Assembly: GCA_026936325.1 (NCBI GenBank)
Contig: JAPTHN010000011.1
Coordinates: 39,156,629 to 39,220,628, forward strand
Origin: Platynereis dumerilii
Taxonomy: Eukaryota > Annelida > Polychaeta > Phyllodocida > Nereididae
DNA length: 64,000 nucleotides
Direction of reading: 5' to 3'
This document shows, piece by piece, positions 32,446-45,930 of this stretch. A program made the position numbers and the translations under genes. The notes under the pieces were generated by a model. It worked only from the letters and a program-made list of their open reading frames with translations, had not been told where the DNA came from and did not search any database. Numbering within the stretch: position 1 is the first letter of the stretch; each line of letters opens with the position of its first letter.

Positions 32446-32653
32446 GGCCACACATAATTGATTCTTAGCTTCGCGGACCCGCCGACACAATAGATACACT
32501 GCCGATGGAAAAAAAAAATTGAAAAAAAAAAAAAAAATTTTTTTTGACATTATAAAAAAATTTTTTTTTACCTTTTTTTTTTGTCCTACCGACCGACCCT
32601 AGAAAAAGTGCCTTGAGAGGATCCGAGAAGCTAAAGATCAATTATGTGTGGCC
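32446..32653. mobile_element. Harbinger-type MITE (208 bp)
   Basis: The ends are inverted copies of GGCCACACATAATTGAT, with similarity continuing into TTAGCTTC. TAA lies directly on both sides (32443-32445 and 32654-32656), the PIF/Harbinger duplication. The core is A/T homopolymer that can fold back on itself. Its TIR differs from that of the large element, so it belongs to a different Harbinger family. Confidence 0.85.
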
Positions 32654-32656
32654 TAA

Positions 32657-35600
32657 ATGTGTCTCTGAGGTTGTCCCTTGATATCCCGCTTGGGAAATTT
32701 CCTCAAATTAACCCTCTCCTAATTTGACAGTCTCAAATCACTACCATCCTAAATGTGTTTGTGTCATTTATGAGGTAGCTAGTCAACACATGTGCATCTG
32801 CTGCAATCATAATGTTATGCACAGTTTTAAAAATAGATTTGTGAGCACAGAGCATGTGTATAAATGCCATAAACAATCACTTGACAAAGTAAACTCTGAA
32901 GAATGTGAAGATGCAAAGTGTGATGACACCAAATGAACAAAGCAAAACTTCTTTGGAAATTGTAAGTTGCACATAGGGAGTGTGGATTGAATTGTTGCGT
33001 GACTTACAGGGCAATGGATCATGCTGTTGACAGCCAAGAGCAATGCAGTGATCCTGGTTCAAAAAGATCTTGTCTTTTATATATGTGTGCTGATCTTGTG
33101 GTTCCTCTTTTGTGACATACTTATAATGGCAATAAGCACGTTATTTCTCTATTGGGAAGCTCAGTTCTGGCTAGTTCTTTGCCTTCATGACTCCTGTGGC
33201 TCGAGTTCTGAGCTTTTGAGAGCTCTTGTGATGCTCTTGTGAGCTCTTGTTCTTACTCCTGTGAGGCTTGTGAACTTTTTGTGCCTTCCTTAGCTCCTCT
33301 TGTGTGCTGCACACAAACTGCACTTGTCAAATTCTTGCATGATTGTGTCAATTTCTGGTGTCCAAGGTCAGTGGATGTCATGATTCTCTCAATGTCAACT
33401 GGAAGCATCAGCTTGGCTTTATCATCCTTTATTGCCTCAAAACACTAACATTTACTCCTCCTTTTGCCTGGCCCTGAATATCTCTTGTAATCTTCTCCTG
33501 CTGTGAATATGAACTTGTCTATGGTTCTCCTGCTGTGATGGAATTCATAATGGCTGTTTCAAGGAGTGCTCCTGGGTGATCCTCTTTTTCTTAACATTTT
33601 CTCTCTTCTTTTTCCTCTTCCTCCAACAATGAAAACAATGGTGTCTGCTGCACGTTTCTTACACAAATGCTGGCTGCCAATTAACAGATAGACTCACAAC
33701 ACTGTGTGGTATTTCTCCATGTTTTAAAACAATATGTGTAAAAATGAAGCAAGGTGAAATGCTGCAATATTTATTGTCTTCTTCCTTGTATTATGAAAAT
33801 GTTGTCTTGCATCTCCTCACTTTTTGCTTGTTAGTTTGCTCCCCACTGATGAAATAATACTTCATAAGATATAAAACATTTTCAATTTTATTTTGAAATA
33901 ATTCTCACTGTGTGGTTCTGGAAAAAGTCTGTCTCGAACAGCTGTGCTTGAGCCCAATTAAGATGATCAAAGTTGTTTCTAAATAAATTTAGTGATACAG
34001 GCATCCTTGGAATTAAGCATCCTAGATTATGATATTGTTAATATAATAGTGTTCACTACGAACAATGTTTATATGTGGCTGGCACATAACTTGCTGATAT
34101 CGGTTGAATACTTTTGTTACTTTGGAGTCCTGGAAAGTTACTTTTATTGCACATTTCCTGGGTCATCCCATGACTTATGATGACTAAGAGTCATTTGACA
34201 GCATTTATCTTTGCAATTCTCATATTTGTATACCAGCCACTTCATTGTGATAATTGGTGGTTTTATCATTTCATGTGTTTGCCATTTAGTGGGAGTATAC
34301 CAGTCTATGTCTTTACAGCTGTTTGAACATACACTAAGGACTGTTATAAAACTATAAACTGTTATGGCATTGATCTGACCAAAAAGCAAACACCATCAAA
34401 GGCTGCAAATCTTCAGCTTGAAGTTCAGGGCACCTTTGACCCGGTGTCTGGGGTGAAGGGCTTTCCAGAAGTGCTTACTTTTGCATATTGCATTTCCTGT
34501 CCCCCGGCAAGAAGTTGAGAAGTGTTTTTGCAAAGTACTGAAAGTCTTGTGAAGTTGTTGAGATACATAAACATCTTGACCACACACTAGCTCAGACTAC
34601 ACAGTCAGTGACTTGTAAGTTATAGAGACTCAGACAGTGACACATAACTTCTGGTGGTTTCCTGTTTCCTTCACTTTTCTGTGTATTTTGTGTGAGGTTC
34701 CAGTCAAGGTCTTGAGATCAGCCAGCTTCAGTTTTGTCTTTTGTTTCCTGTAGGCCTACTATCACATTTTCTTCTTCCAAGTGCTTTCCTTTTTTTTGTG
34801 ATTCCTTTTCTTTTTCAAACTAAACCATAATCTTCAAGATTTGACTGCCTAAATCTATTTTAACTTATATCGTAATATTCAATGCAATGAGACATGATTT
34901 TCTCAAGTACGCTTATTTAATATTCAGATAAGGCGCAGCTGCATGGGCATTGCAAAGTTTAAAGAATCTTTCCACAATATATTTTTATAATGTTTCTGGC
35001 ACTAAAGTGCCCCCAAAACAGCAAATGTTTGGGTTATATAACTGATTCACAGCTTTTCAAATTCCTTTCTGATATCAGTTGGCTGTGATATTCTATTCCA
35101 CTTTAATCCCCAGACTGGTGCTTGCCTCTGTTACAATCAAACACTGGGATTTGTTTAGTGTCGTTATCAGAAATAGCACAACAGAACCTTAATCCAATTG
35201 TCAATTAAAATAAACAAAGCAAAGAAACTTAAGAGCTACACTTTCCTTTCTTTTGGTTCTTGACTCTCCATTAAGGGGGTCATGATAACTCATTTACACG
35301 AGGATATATGGAACGAGGAAGATAGCAGACCATTTCTGGAACTGCCAGCTTATATATATTGATCAGTCATTGTCTGATCTTATAGCAGGATTCAAGATGG
35401 CAAATTTATCTGAAATACACTCTTCTTCCAATTCCAAGTAAGTGAAAATATTATGGATTAGAATACCAATAATTTATTGATAAATAGCAAAACCACATGG
35501 AATTATAAAGTGATAAACTTTCTTTTTGTCCGGGCTTTTCGTCAACTCTCGATAGGCTTTTTTTAAAATCTCCTGCTCTCATTTATTCTTTAATGCTTTG

Positions 35601-38600
35601 TTTTTCTACATTGTATATGTGTAGAGAGGGAAGTTGTATCGGTCTGTCAGTTTGGTCCAGGAACGAAGTTAGTGCTGGACAGGATCTGGCTCCTCAGAAT
35701 CAGGCTCCTAGTGTGAGGCTTGCCAATGTGGTGCAGAAACAAGAGTCATCTTTTGCAGGGCACAGGGTCCCATTGTGAGGGGCAAATGAGTAGCCCAAGG
35801 GCATAGGGGGGCCACAATGGTCCTGTATTGGCACCCTTGCCCCTTCGTGCCCCCTCTCCACCCTGTTTGCTATCTCTGACGAGGGTAAATATTTAGGTGA
35901 GGCAAACTGGCCACGCGCAAATCTTTGCACACACCTAATGGGCTTTATCGGAAGGGACAATTTGCGAAAAGAAACAGGGCCGACTGTTTGAAAGAGTGGA
36001 GGGCTTTCGCAGTCCCTCCTCCACCTTAACTCATCTTCTTCCGCTGAAACCAAACCAATTAGGTTCCATTCATGTAGCCGCCAAACAAGCCCTCTTCAAA
36101 CACTCCGCTCGGGGCAATTTAATTTCCCATAAATCTCGAAATATTAATGCTGAAGATTACCGCCATTCTCTTGCTTTGTTCTGGATTTTATTGCTTCCAT
36201 GACCAGTCGAATTGGACTCTCACAGAGTGAGTCCTTGCAACCTCTTCAGCTGCAAGGCAACTGCTTTTGAAATCTAAGGTCAAGTTCACCTGAAGTGAGT
36301 CAGGACCTTATCCCAGGCAGGTTCACCACATCTCCACTCCTCGAAGTTTCCTCTGCTCCTTGTAAGCTCCTCCATGTTCCACAGTGAACTCTGCTATCAG
36401 GAGTTCCTGTCATTCTTGCTCACTTTCATGTCTAATCATTCTGACCTCTCTCCTCTTTTTGCAGACTTAGAGTTCTTCTTTTGGAAAAGTTATCAAAAGA
36501 TTATCTCTCTCCCATGGAGAAGAAAAACAATTTTATTTTGCACATGTTCTGAATATCTCCTCTTTTTATTGCTTGCAAAACTGTTCTGACATGTCATATC
36601 ATTTCTGAAGCTTGCATTAAATTCTATAGCAATGAAATGATCTGCATTGGTCTGAGAAATTTTGGAGATCGATTTCAAAGGGTTCTGTATTTGAACATGC
36701 AAATACTTCATATTTTGAGAGGGGTAGCTATTCCATTTAATTGTCTCTTTTAATTTGCAAGAAAGTGGGAGAATTTTCTCAGTGTGCATTTATCTTTGAA
36801 ATTTTGAAATTGTCCTGCTCCTTGCTGGTTAAAGGAATTAGCCATGAACTTCTGAGAAAGTCTTTTTATCGTGAAACAACATCATTAATTTGGCCATGTT
36901 GTGCTGTGGTCTGAAAAACAAACAGCCACCGTGTGTTCAGGTGTTGAGGGACTATCACTTTACAATTATACATTTTAAATTACAAAGTGGTTGCTACAAT
37001 ATTTCGAAGGTGGCATGGGGCAAACAGTACTTGGAATACATGTAGTTCTGCTCAGCTGCCTCCTAATATTTAATATTTTGGCCGATTTGAATGGCTTCAG
37101 TTACCCATGTTTAAAAATGACATAAAATCAATTATTTATTTATTCATGAACTTTATTTCAAATTATAAGCCTGAAAGGGCATTGGACAGTATCAGAGGGA
37201 TGCACATGTGTCCTGGTGATGTTAATTTTGAATATATGTATATTGCAGCCTGAATGCTTTCGAAATGATTTCCATTCATTCTGAAATACTTTTATTACAA
37301 ATTAAACATGAAAATACTCGTTATAAATTAATTATATAAAAGTATTGTATAAGTAGCATCCTCTTGGTGCTTTCTTCTGCACTTGTCCACCCTGACTCAT
37401 CCCATGCTATCGCTGAGGTCCAAATATTGTGAGTTTATGAGCATCTATATGTCAATGTGGGGAGAGTTTTCCCTCCATAACGTATGTACACAGCCTGGGG
37501 ACAAGTGGTTCTCCGTTCAATACGAGAGAAAATGACGAACAAGAAATGCGGAGAGCGGACCAAGAGTCGATCGAACACTCTCGATGACCGCCGAAGGGCG
37601 AAATGCTCTTCCCCAATTTTCAGAACAGCTACCATCCAAAATGGATGTAGACTCTGAGAGGAGAGCATCTCATAGAGGGTAAAATATGGTTTGAAAAGGG
37701 AAAATTGATTCAAGTTCAGAATCGATAAGGTTGAAAACTTACAGCTTCACTTTGACACCGTTTCCATGTTTCAGCGAATTAAAGAGGTTAAGATACCTGA
37801 AACAAAATATGCAGAAAATATGGACTTTTTGTGTAATTTGTGTATATATTCTTGAAATTGTATTTTGTGTATTGACTAGGTTGCAGTATGACAGGTCCCT
37901 AACAGTCGTGAGCCTTTTTACCCCGCAGGCTATACATAGCCTACGGGGTTCTGCAGTCCTCAACGAGACTGGTAGCTGGGGATTTCGTCAAGCATAACTC
38001 ACTTTGTGTTGCTCATATTTCATTCAAATTTTGCCTGTTATCTTATTTTGTCATGCAGATGGGAATGACAAGTTTCCAGGCATTTCTAGCAATTAGATGT
38101 GCGTAATTGATTGTTACCAAGAATCTCATGTACACTGTCAAAAATGACTGGAATTATTTTCTCAAAACTATCTTTGACTTCTAAATATCTTGCATTATTT
38201 CTTCTACATTCTCCGAAATAGTGATGTCAGTGTCAAAAACATCTTCAGACCTGGTATAAGCTGTCAGTTCAGAAAGACTACAGAAATGTGGATCTCCACC
38301 TTAGGCAATGTGAACTGTCACAGTAAACAAGAACAAGTAAGTTTTTACAGCAAATCCTTGACAGTGCACGTGCTTATCTGTCATGTGTCATGATGTGGGA
38401 AATCAAACCAATAAATTGTCAATCTGAGGTGCCAGTGACATGCCACATGTGTTCTGAAAGGGGTGGAGAGTTGGGTAAAAAATGCCCTTCAATGGAATGT
38501 GCTTGGGCTGAGGCGTAAATGGAAAGTTGTACACCTTTGGTAATCTGCCTTTGGCTCTACTCAAATTACTGTACAGTTCAAGTGGTTATCAAATCCCTTT

Positions 38601-39719
38601 TAACAATTTTCAACTGTGAACTATATAACAAGTGATTTTGAGCATTTTAGCATCCATGTATACATGTATATGTATTAACAAATCCAGAACCATATTAATC
38701 CATAAATCAAACCAATGAGCCAAATTTCAACTTCCCTGATTTTCCCCTGCAGGGAATTGATTTCACTATTTCCCTGTCTGCTGGGAACCCTTAAAGACCA
38801 CTCAACATGCTAAATCCCCTCTGGAAATTATAAATACCTGGCTATGCCACTGTACACAGGTAGGCCTATGAAATTCCCTCAACATTTCCACTATGGCTTA
38901 TTATTATTTAATGGCATTTTGGAAGCTAATGGCATGTTGGAGGTAGGAAAAGCACTCCTCACAATGCAGGGGGTATTGGGGGGGAGGAGGTCCTGACCAA
39001 TCCGGGCAGATCCGCTGCCCTGGTCACATCGGTGCCATGTTAAAATTTCAGGGCAAAATAGCGACAGCCCCCCCCCCTGCGAAACGGGTTTCCCGTATGC
39101 CTATGGGGGCTCTCGAGTATGGCAGGTTTCCAGGCACGTGGCGTGTCCGGATATGTTCCTAATAGCCTTGTCATATACTTATGCATCCCTGCCTACTATA
39201 TTTTGTCTCTGAGTGCTGAACATGACCTTTAGAAAACAAAAAAGGAGAACAAAAGAGCGAAAACAAAACCCCCAAAAAACTCACTAAAAGAAGTGAAGAA
39301 ATGCTACATGTGTGAAATATCATGGTGAGCAACTTACAATCTTGCCCAAATGGGGTGTTAATTCAACCACAAACCACAAAATGACCTGTTATAGCCCCAG
39401 TCCCTTGGTTACTCTTTTGATGAGTCCCATCTTGATTTCTAAAATCCCCAAGTATGTGTTATATATGTTTACTACATTGTTTAGAGTTAGATTGTAAGTA
39501 CATTCTACCATGAAGAAACTACAGCTGCTGTTGCTATTTATTTATGCATGCTGTCACACATCTTAGGCATATAAAAGATTGGACATCAATTTTACAGCAT
39601 GATCTTTGGTGGTCATCAGATACTAGTAATTTAATTATTTTATAAGAATGTGATCTAAGATAGTTACTACAATATATACCTATCCATCAATCTATCATAT
39701 CATCAATCTATCAGATATC
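32657..39719. other. Gene-poor stretch
   Basis: About 7 kb without a supportable gene. It includes a good splice-acceptor-like stretch ending CTCTTTTTGCAG at about 36463 with no recognisable exon after it, the strong hairpin at 37920-37949, and a C tract at 39067-39077. Confidence 0.4.
37920..37949. other. Strong short hairpin
   Basis: ACCCCGCAGGCTAT and ATAGCCTACGGGGT face each other with two bases between: a 14-pair stem with one mismatch. There is no T-run after it and no gene beside it, so its role is unknown. Confidence 0.6.
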
Positions 39720-39940
39720 CATCTTTCAGGATGGATGGGTGACTGGGACTTTACATCCGCCGATCCGGTATTTATGCACTCAGAACATTAATTAGGACAG
39801 GGTGATACAGTAATGAGGCAAAGGATGATTGAAACTGCTGTCTAACATAGATTAAGGTGACCAGGCCAGAGCTGGATTTGAACTTGGGACACAGTGATAG
39901 AATGACCTGAGTGGTACCAACTGAGCAACTGTCGTCCCAT
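39720..39940 (-). repeat. tRNA-derived SINE (minus strand)
   Basis: On the minus strand the head reads CGACAGTTGCTCAGTTGGTA (A-box) and GTTCAAATCC (B-box, 39873-39886). A tail follows with TTTGCCTCATTACTG, CTGTCCTAATTA and GTGCATAAATACCGG. The tail matches that of the SINE at 40557-40741, so both are one family. Confidence 0.75.
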
Positions 39941-39944
39941 CATG

Positions 39945-39969
39945 ACTATCTATCTATCTATCTATCTAC

Positions 39970-40065
<96 letters not shown>

Positions 40066-40066
40066 A
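39945..40066. repeat. (TCTA)n microsatellite
   Basis: About 120 bp of TCTA with one ACC interruption. It directly joins the 3' side of the LINE fragment, for which it may be the microsatellite tail. Confidence 0.93.
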
Positions 40067-40365
40067 CAAAATTGACTCAACCACAGACTTATAAAACAGA
40101 GTGAGTACAGTACCATTAACCTTGATGTTTCTTAAGATGCGTAGATGGTGAATTCGTTGAATACATTTGTTGTAAACCCTTTTAGTGTTTGGAGAGCCAG
40201 TAAGTTTCTCATCGATGACAACACCAAGATATTTATATTCATTAACCATTTCGACTGACTCTGATTTAATTTCTATTGATGTAACAGAGTTACTACCCTT
40301 ACGAAAATCAAATACCATTTCTTTGGTTTTTTTAACGTTAAGGTTGAGATAGTTGGTATCACACA
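40067..40365 (-). pseudogene. L2/CR1-type LINE reverse transcriptase fragment
   Basis: The minus strand encodes the end of an RT: CDTNYLNLNVKKTKEMVFDF, then VEMVNEYKYLGVVIDEKL, NTKRVYNKCIQRIHHLR and LTLFYKSVVESILYR. This pattern is typical of the RT C-terminal region of L2/CR1/Rex-type LINEs and is a different family from the two other LINEs here. The upstream RT motifs are missing, and no downstream coding part is present before the TCTA array. Confidence 0.8.
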
Positions 40366-40436
40366 ATGGGGTGAATGTGGGGTGAATACAGGGCACTCCG
40401 CGGCTTTTCCTATCTTTCCAATGTTAATTTTTGGCC

Positions 40437-40471
40437 GGGGGGGGGGGCCATGGCCCAATGGCCCCCCCCCC
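40437..40471. repeat. G-run/C-run hairpin
   Basis: Eleven G, then CCATGGCCCAATGG, then ten C. The G and C runs pair perfectly with the inner CCAT/ATGG, giving a very stable stem, and either run could support G-quadruplex formation. Confidence 0.7.
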
Positions 40472-40542
40472 ATAAATATGCCACTGGGCTTTGTGTCCTG
40501 CATTTGTGCAATTGGTTAAGCTAAACATTATGACAGGCAGAC

Positions 40543-40741
40543 TAATAAGGACAGGAGGGTTCGTCTAGTGGTAGGTGGCTGGGCTGCCAATTGCTGGGTC
40601 CAGGGTTCGAATCCAGCTCTTGCCGGGTCACCTGGGCCTATGTTGGATCCTTCACCTCATTGCCTTGTCCTCCTCCTGTCCTTATTAGCCTACCAGTGCA
40701 TAAATACAGGGCATAGAGCCCTACTCATCCATGCATCCATC
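40543..40741 (+). repeat. tRNA-derived SINE with 16-bp inverted repeat
   Basis: The head has an A-box in GTCTAGTGGTAGGTGG (40563) and a perfect B-box GGTTCGAATCC (40604-40614). The tail matches the SINE at 39720-39940 and ends in CATC repeats. TAATAAGGACAGGAGG (40543-40558), just upstream, is a perfect inverted copy of 40672-40687 in the tail. Confidence 0.75.
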
Positions 40742-43700
40742 TCCACACTGCTTTATCATGTGATATACACCCATGGCCCAGGGAAATAGAAGGTGGGGAT
40801 ACATCAATTTCCTTAAAACTTCTAAGGTATGATGCTAAATTGTGAACTTCGGTGGCATACCTCAGACAGGTACTTCCACCACCCCCCCCCCCCAATATTG
40901 GACCTGTGTCCGCAGGTGCTCCCCCCTTATCAACAGTGTCATCTGTGTTAAAACATGCAATTTAAGCATTCTTGAGTGCTCACTGCTCAGTACCCCCCCC
41001 CCTCCAATTATATTCATTTTGTGTTTTCTTATAAGACAAATAATATCATCTTGAACACATATCACATATCAGTCACAATGAGAAATTCTGAGTGGAATCT
41101 CCACAAAAATTTAATGTGCATGTGATTTTTTAATAATCCTGTCCTGTTCAGATCATATTAAATGTTATTTGATTTGCAATTAATTTAGGAAACCAGAGCA
41201 TGACTTAAAAGTTTTTAATAAACCCTGTTTGGGTGTGTCTTTCATTTGGGGTTGAAAATTTGTCTGAGTGTCAGCAATGTGGTGTCAATTACTGAGGGTT
41301 CCAAAAGTGCAATGTGATGACATTTTTACAACACAGACCCCTGATAAGGCCTTACACAGTTTGTGTTGGTTTTGAGACTTATGCTAAGCACTGTTCTATT
41401 TAATTTGCACAAATGCATAATTCCTGTGTGACATTGCTAGCTTATGGGGGAAGTATTACTGCATGCTGACCAGTGACCACTCTGCTTAATATATGCTGTA
41501 AATTACTGCCATTCCACATTTCCAATGCACTGACACAGTCAAACCATCTAACTCTATACACAGTAGGCCATTAAATACAATGTTATGAGAAACACTAATT
41601 GATCAGCTTATTACTGATCGGTGGTGGATCCACACACGGTAGTCTGGGGGGGGGGAGGGTTAGCATTTACGGTTCGGCATCAGATTATTGAAGTAATCAC
41701 ATTATAATGCAAATTTCACATGACACATCGATGAGGCATGTTAATGAAACTTGTTTTTTGGTTCTCAACGTCAATATTGGGATATACTAAATAAAAATAT
41801 CGCTGTATGTATTCACCCAGCAATCCACACTTACAATAGGCCTAACAAGTGAATTTTCAATTTGAGATTCTCGCCTTCCAGTGCCTTGCACGGTATTTTT
41901 CTTTGCAAACAATACTGGAATTTATTACTTTTGTATGCATGTAACAGTATCCGAATGGTCTCAATGGCTTCACACAGAGCCAGCGGGGTTTACGTGCTTG
42001 CACGGTATTTTTATTTGCTGATTCTGACTAATTTCAACTTTGAAAATGCCTAAAACTTTAATTAAAGTCACTCTGGAAAGGTTTACTCCAGAATTCCAGT
42101 CATTCGTACGTTAAGGACAAATAAACCAGAGGTCACTCTAGCTCATTAGCAGGGCCTTGGCCTGTATTGTCCAACACTAATCCCCCTGTCGTGATTCAAT
42201 CAAGGTGGCTGTCATTTGTAGCAGCTCATCATCCTATGCATTAGATGTAATGCTGTCACTCAGGCACTCGTATTACGTAATTCTCTGTAATTCTCTCCCC
42301 CACTGAGGGGTGCATGGATCCCTAAGTGCAGAGTGCACACTGTGAAAGTTTGACAGTTAAATTTCACTGAAAATTTACTTTGATTTACCACATCTCTGAT
42401 ATACTTGTTCCAAACTCATTGCAAGGTGAATTTTTCCAGAACTTTTTATTATTGAAATTATTGTGAAAATACTAGAGATTTCATCATCTCCATCCATATA
42501 GTAAGAAATCACTGTAAAACAAGTGTAAATTTGCAAATTTCTCAAAACCTCGTTTTCGAAATTATGACTGTTTGAGCAAAACGCACTGTGAAATTGGGCA
42601 GCTCTTTTCAGGCAGAATATTCGTTGTAAATGCAAGACTTATTCTAAATTTTCTTACGGACTCTTACAGAAATGACTGCACGATTTGACAATGTTGTGAA
42701 ATTGAGGCAAAAGAGGATGAGAACTTCAGAAAAGGAGGAAGGAGGCTCAGATTGCCCCCTCTCCTATTACATGCGGTCAAGGGTCAGGGGAAGAATTCTA
42801 TCTTGTTAGCAAAAGGGTGAGGGTGATAGGGAACTACACCTGCCTCATCTAGCCCCGATCTACCCCCTGGATCTACCCTCTGCATGGGGTAACACCAATC
42901 CTCATTGCCTACCCCATGCAAAGGTAATCTACAACCCTACTCCCTCATCTTTTACCTGGCTGATAGTGTCAGTCAGACTAAATCTTGAGGGAAAATGTTT
43001 GAAAAAAACTCAACCACATTGAGGGCTCCAAATGAGATTAATACTGACTTTCTTGAAGCTTTTTGTTGTTTTTACAAGCCCTAGAAATCTCCCAACTATT
43101 CTCAGCCTCACCCTCAGGGTTCTTTGCTGGCTAATCCTGTAATATTTCAGCTTTGCCTTCCTAACAAGATGTTTTAGCTGTCTACTTTAATTGCTTCTTT
43201 GACTGTTACTGTAATTAACCATCAAAGGTTCCCTTCTAGTTTTACTCTGAAAATACCTCAGCAGGCTTTCCTGCAGTTCGTCATATTTAACCGTTGGTTT
43301 TGTGTTATAAAGCAAGCTCAGTCTTTGATGCACGCTGTAACCTTGAATATTGACAAGCTTGGATCTTCCTCAGTTCCTTTGCTGTGTGTCTGGAGGTCCA
43401 TGCTTCATAGTTGTACAAAATTGTACAAAAGTATACAGTGTATACAAATACCATACAAAAGTGAACACTGCATACAAATGCTATTCATTTCATATACAAT
43501 ATTTGGCCAATCTGTACCTGGATAGGAAGCTGCTTTGTGGCAATGGCAACCATTGACTTCAATGCCTTGGTATTTTCTTTAATACTTTCAAAGTTGCAAT
43601 GCATACGTGTATAAGGGTTCCAACCTCCAAGACCATTTCCAAGGCACTCATTGAGTCAATGTTGTGTAATTTCATTCTGGGTTATTAATTCTGCAGTGAT

Positions 43701-43969
43701 TATATGGCATACAGAACACACAGAAACCACAGAAAGCCACATTGACTCACATACTGTGATTAAAGTGGGAGGCACTGCTCGATTACATATTCCCAACATG
43801 TCAGTGATGGAATTTGCCTGAGTTATAATTAGTATTCATAGACTTAGAGCAGCTTGGAGGATGTTGTTTGTAAAGGACCATGTTGTACTTAGAAATCTAT
43901 TCAAAGGCTCTTTCATGCCTTATTCCATTTGAACTACATGGTTTCTGTCCTTACAATGGCTCAATGCCT
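40742..43969. other. Gene-poor stretch
   Basis: No gene supported. Homopolymer C or G tracts lie at about 40880-40893, 40994-41003 and 41645-41655. A diverged tandem duplication rich in ATACAAA occurs near 43411-43480. Confidence 0.4.
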
Positions 43970-44340
43970 TCTGACAGTGCTTGTTGTCAGTATTTTCTGT
44001 CAGTTCATGTTGTCAATGCTTGCTGTCAAGGCTTGCTGTCAAGGCTTGCTGTCAGTGTTTAACAGGTCAGTCCTTGTTATGCTGTCATGCTTGCAGTGTA
44101 TGTCTGTTGTCAATGCTTGCTGTCAATTCTTGCAAGAAGTGTTTGTTGTCAGTGATTGCTGTCAATGCCTGCTGTCAATGCCTGCTGTCAATGCCTGCTG
44201 CCAATGCTTGTTGCCAGTGCTAGCTGTCAGTCATTGCTATCAGTTGTTGCTGACAGTTATTGTGTCAGTGATTGCTGTCAGTGATTGCTGACAATGCTTG
44301 TTATAACTGCATGTTACTGCTTGCTGTCAATGCTCTAAAG
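43970..44340. repeat. 13-bp minisatellite
   Basis: Degenerate tandem copies of TGCTTGCTGTCAA, clearest at 44010-44055 and 44155-44220 where the 13-bp period is exact. Since 13 is not a multiple of 3, the cysteine-rich frames here are repeat artefacts. Confidence 0.82.
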
Positions 44341-45930
44341 AATATTAGCTCCCTCAATACCATTTATTCTGTGTTGTACATGTTTGTTTGCCATACAAAG
44401 GTTTCATAATGATTAGATATTTGACTCCTGTGCAAACCCAATGCCAGTGTTGACATGCTGGTGCATGTGTTGGGGGCTGGTTGCATGAAGTCCATTCAAG
44501 ACCATTATCTGTCAATATGTGCAGATGTGGGGACATTATCATGCTGTTTATATTGCAAGATCCATACATTGCATATTCTTGTACAGGTGCATACAAAACC
44601 CTTGCATACATCACGTATTCTTACAGGTGTATCTGAATCTTACAATACCTTTGCCATCATCTTTTGTAAGGGAACAATTTTTGCCCACAATCACATGCAC
44701 TGACTTCTACGTATTGTACATGATTTAAAGTTGTATGGCTTTGGGCGAATTAGATTTGTAATAGGTCTATAACTCTATATATATATGGTTTTACAGTGGA
44801 TCTCAACTGACTGAATTCACCTTACATGAGTATCAAATTCTCAACAAACTTGGCAATGGTCTCTGGACCACCTGAGTCAATTTTATAAGTACTCATAGTC
44901 TCACACTTGTTCCTCTTAAAAGGTCATCAACCTTTGAATTTTTTCATGCCTCACATTTTTTCTGACTTTTAGTCTTTATAGGCTGTCAGTATGTACAACT
45001 TCAACTGTACAAGCCTGTAAGTCAGGTAGTGTGTCTTCATAAAGGGAAAGGCTATTAGTTTCAATAAGGTGAACTCCCCACATACCTGTACACAAGTGTT
45101 TGGGAATAAGCAGCCATTCAGGCTGTCAGCACTTTCATATATTGCTGTTATGATATATGAAGCATTTATGAACCACACAGTTCTTGGCATGGGTTCAAAT
45201 TGCCCCATATTTAAGCCTGTCTGCTTCTTGATTCACGTTGATTGGCAGATATGGCAGATATTAATGGGTGAATTTCAGGTGGTTGAGTTTGACAGATATC
45301 AAATTAGGAGATAATGTCTTGGGTTGTGGGGGCCCTTAGGTAGGGATGGCATCCTTCAGATACCTTGTAAGATCCATATTCACTTATTCAGGTTCAGCTT
45401 TTGATCTTGCAATGATGCCTTCGGATATCACACACTGCCTAATTGGACTGCATGGCAAAGATATAGGCCAAATACTGTCATATGCATAGGAAACCAGTGG
45501 ATATCTCTGCATCATGTCTTTGATGCCATTGATCATTAATATGGTGACATAATGACATGTGCACAATGCACATACACCAGTTAATTGAATGTTAACCGAA
45601 TAGCGAGGTATACATTCGTCGGCTTGTCATACATATACTTTTTGCTTTGTTTTGTCAAATCACATTCAACCTTGTGTCAGCAGGTTTAGATTTGCTTGCT
45701 CGTGTTGTGCTGTTATGTGCCGGATCAGCCAGGTAGCTCAACCTCCATTTTTTGTGGAGGGAGCTGCACATTAATTGTTGGTGACCACCACATGATGATG
45801 AAATGAGAAGAATAGGAGTCTGGCACATGATCTATTCGGCAAGAGATGCCCATTATCTTTCAATTGGACATATATAGAACACTGGATACAACACGCCTCT
45901 ATTAATTTCCCATGGGCTCGGAGCACCCCA
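44341..45930. other. No gene recognised
   Basis: No supported gene or repeat. Confidence 0.4.

Noticed and set aside
38131-38371. CACTGTCAA and TTGACAGTG as possible ends of a 240-bp MITE
   Set aside because: Only nine bases match, no target duplication is present, and the interior is not repeated in the window.
40603-40614. A functional tRNA gene at the perfect B-box GGTTCGAATCC
   Set aside because: The acceptor and anticodon arms do not pair, and the tail matches a second SINE copy.
43929-44291. Cysteine-rich frame with VVNACCQ-like repeats
   Set aside because: It is produced by the 13-bp minisatellite, which cycles through all three frames.
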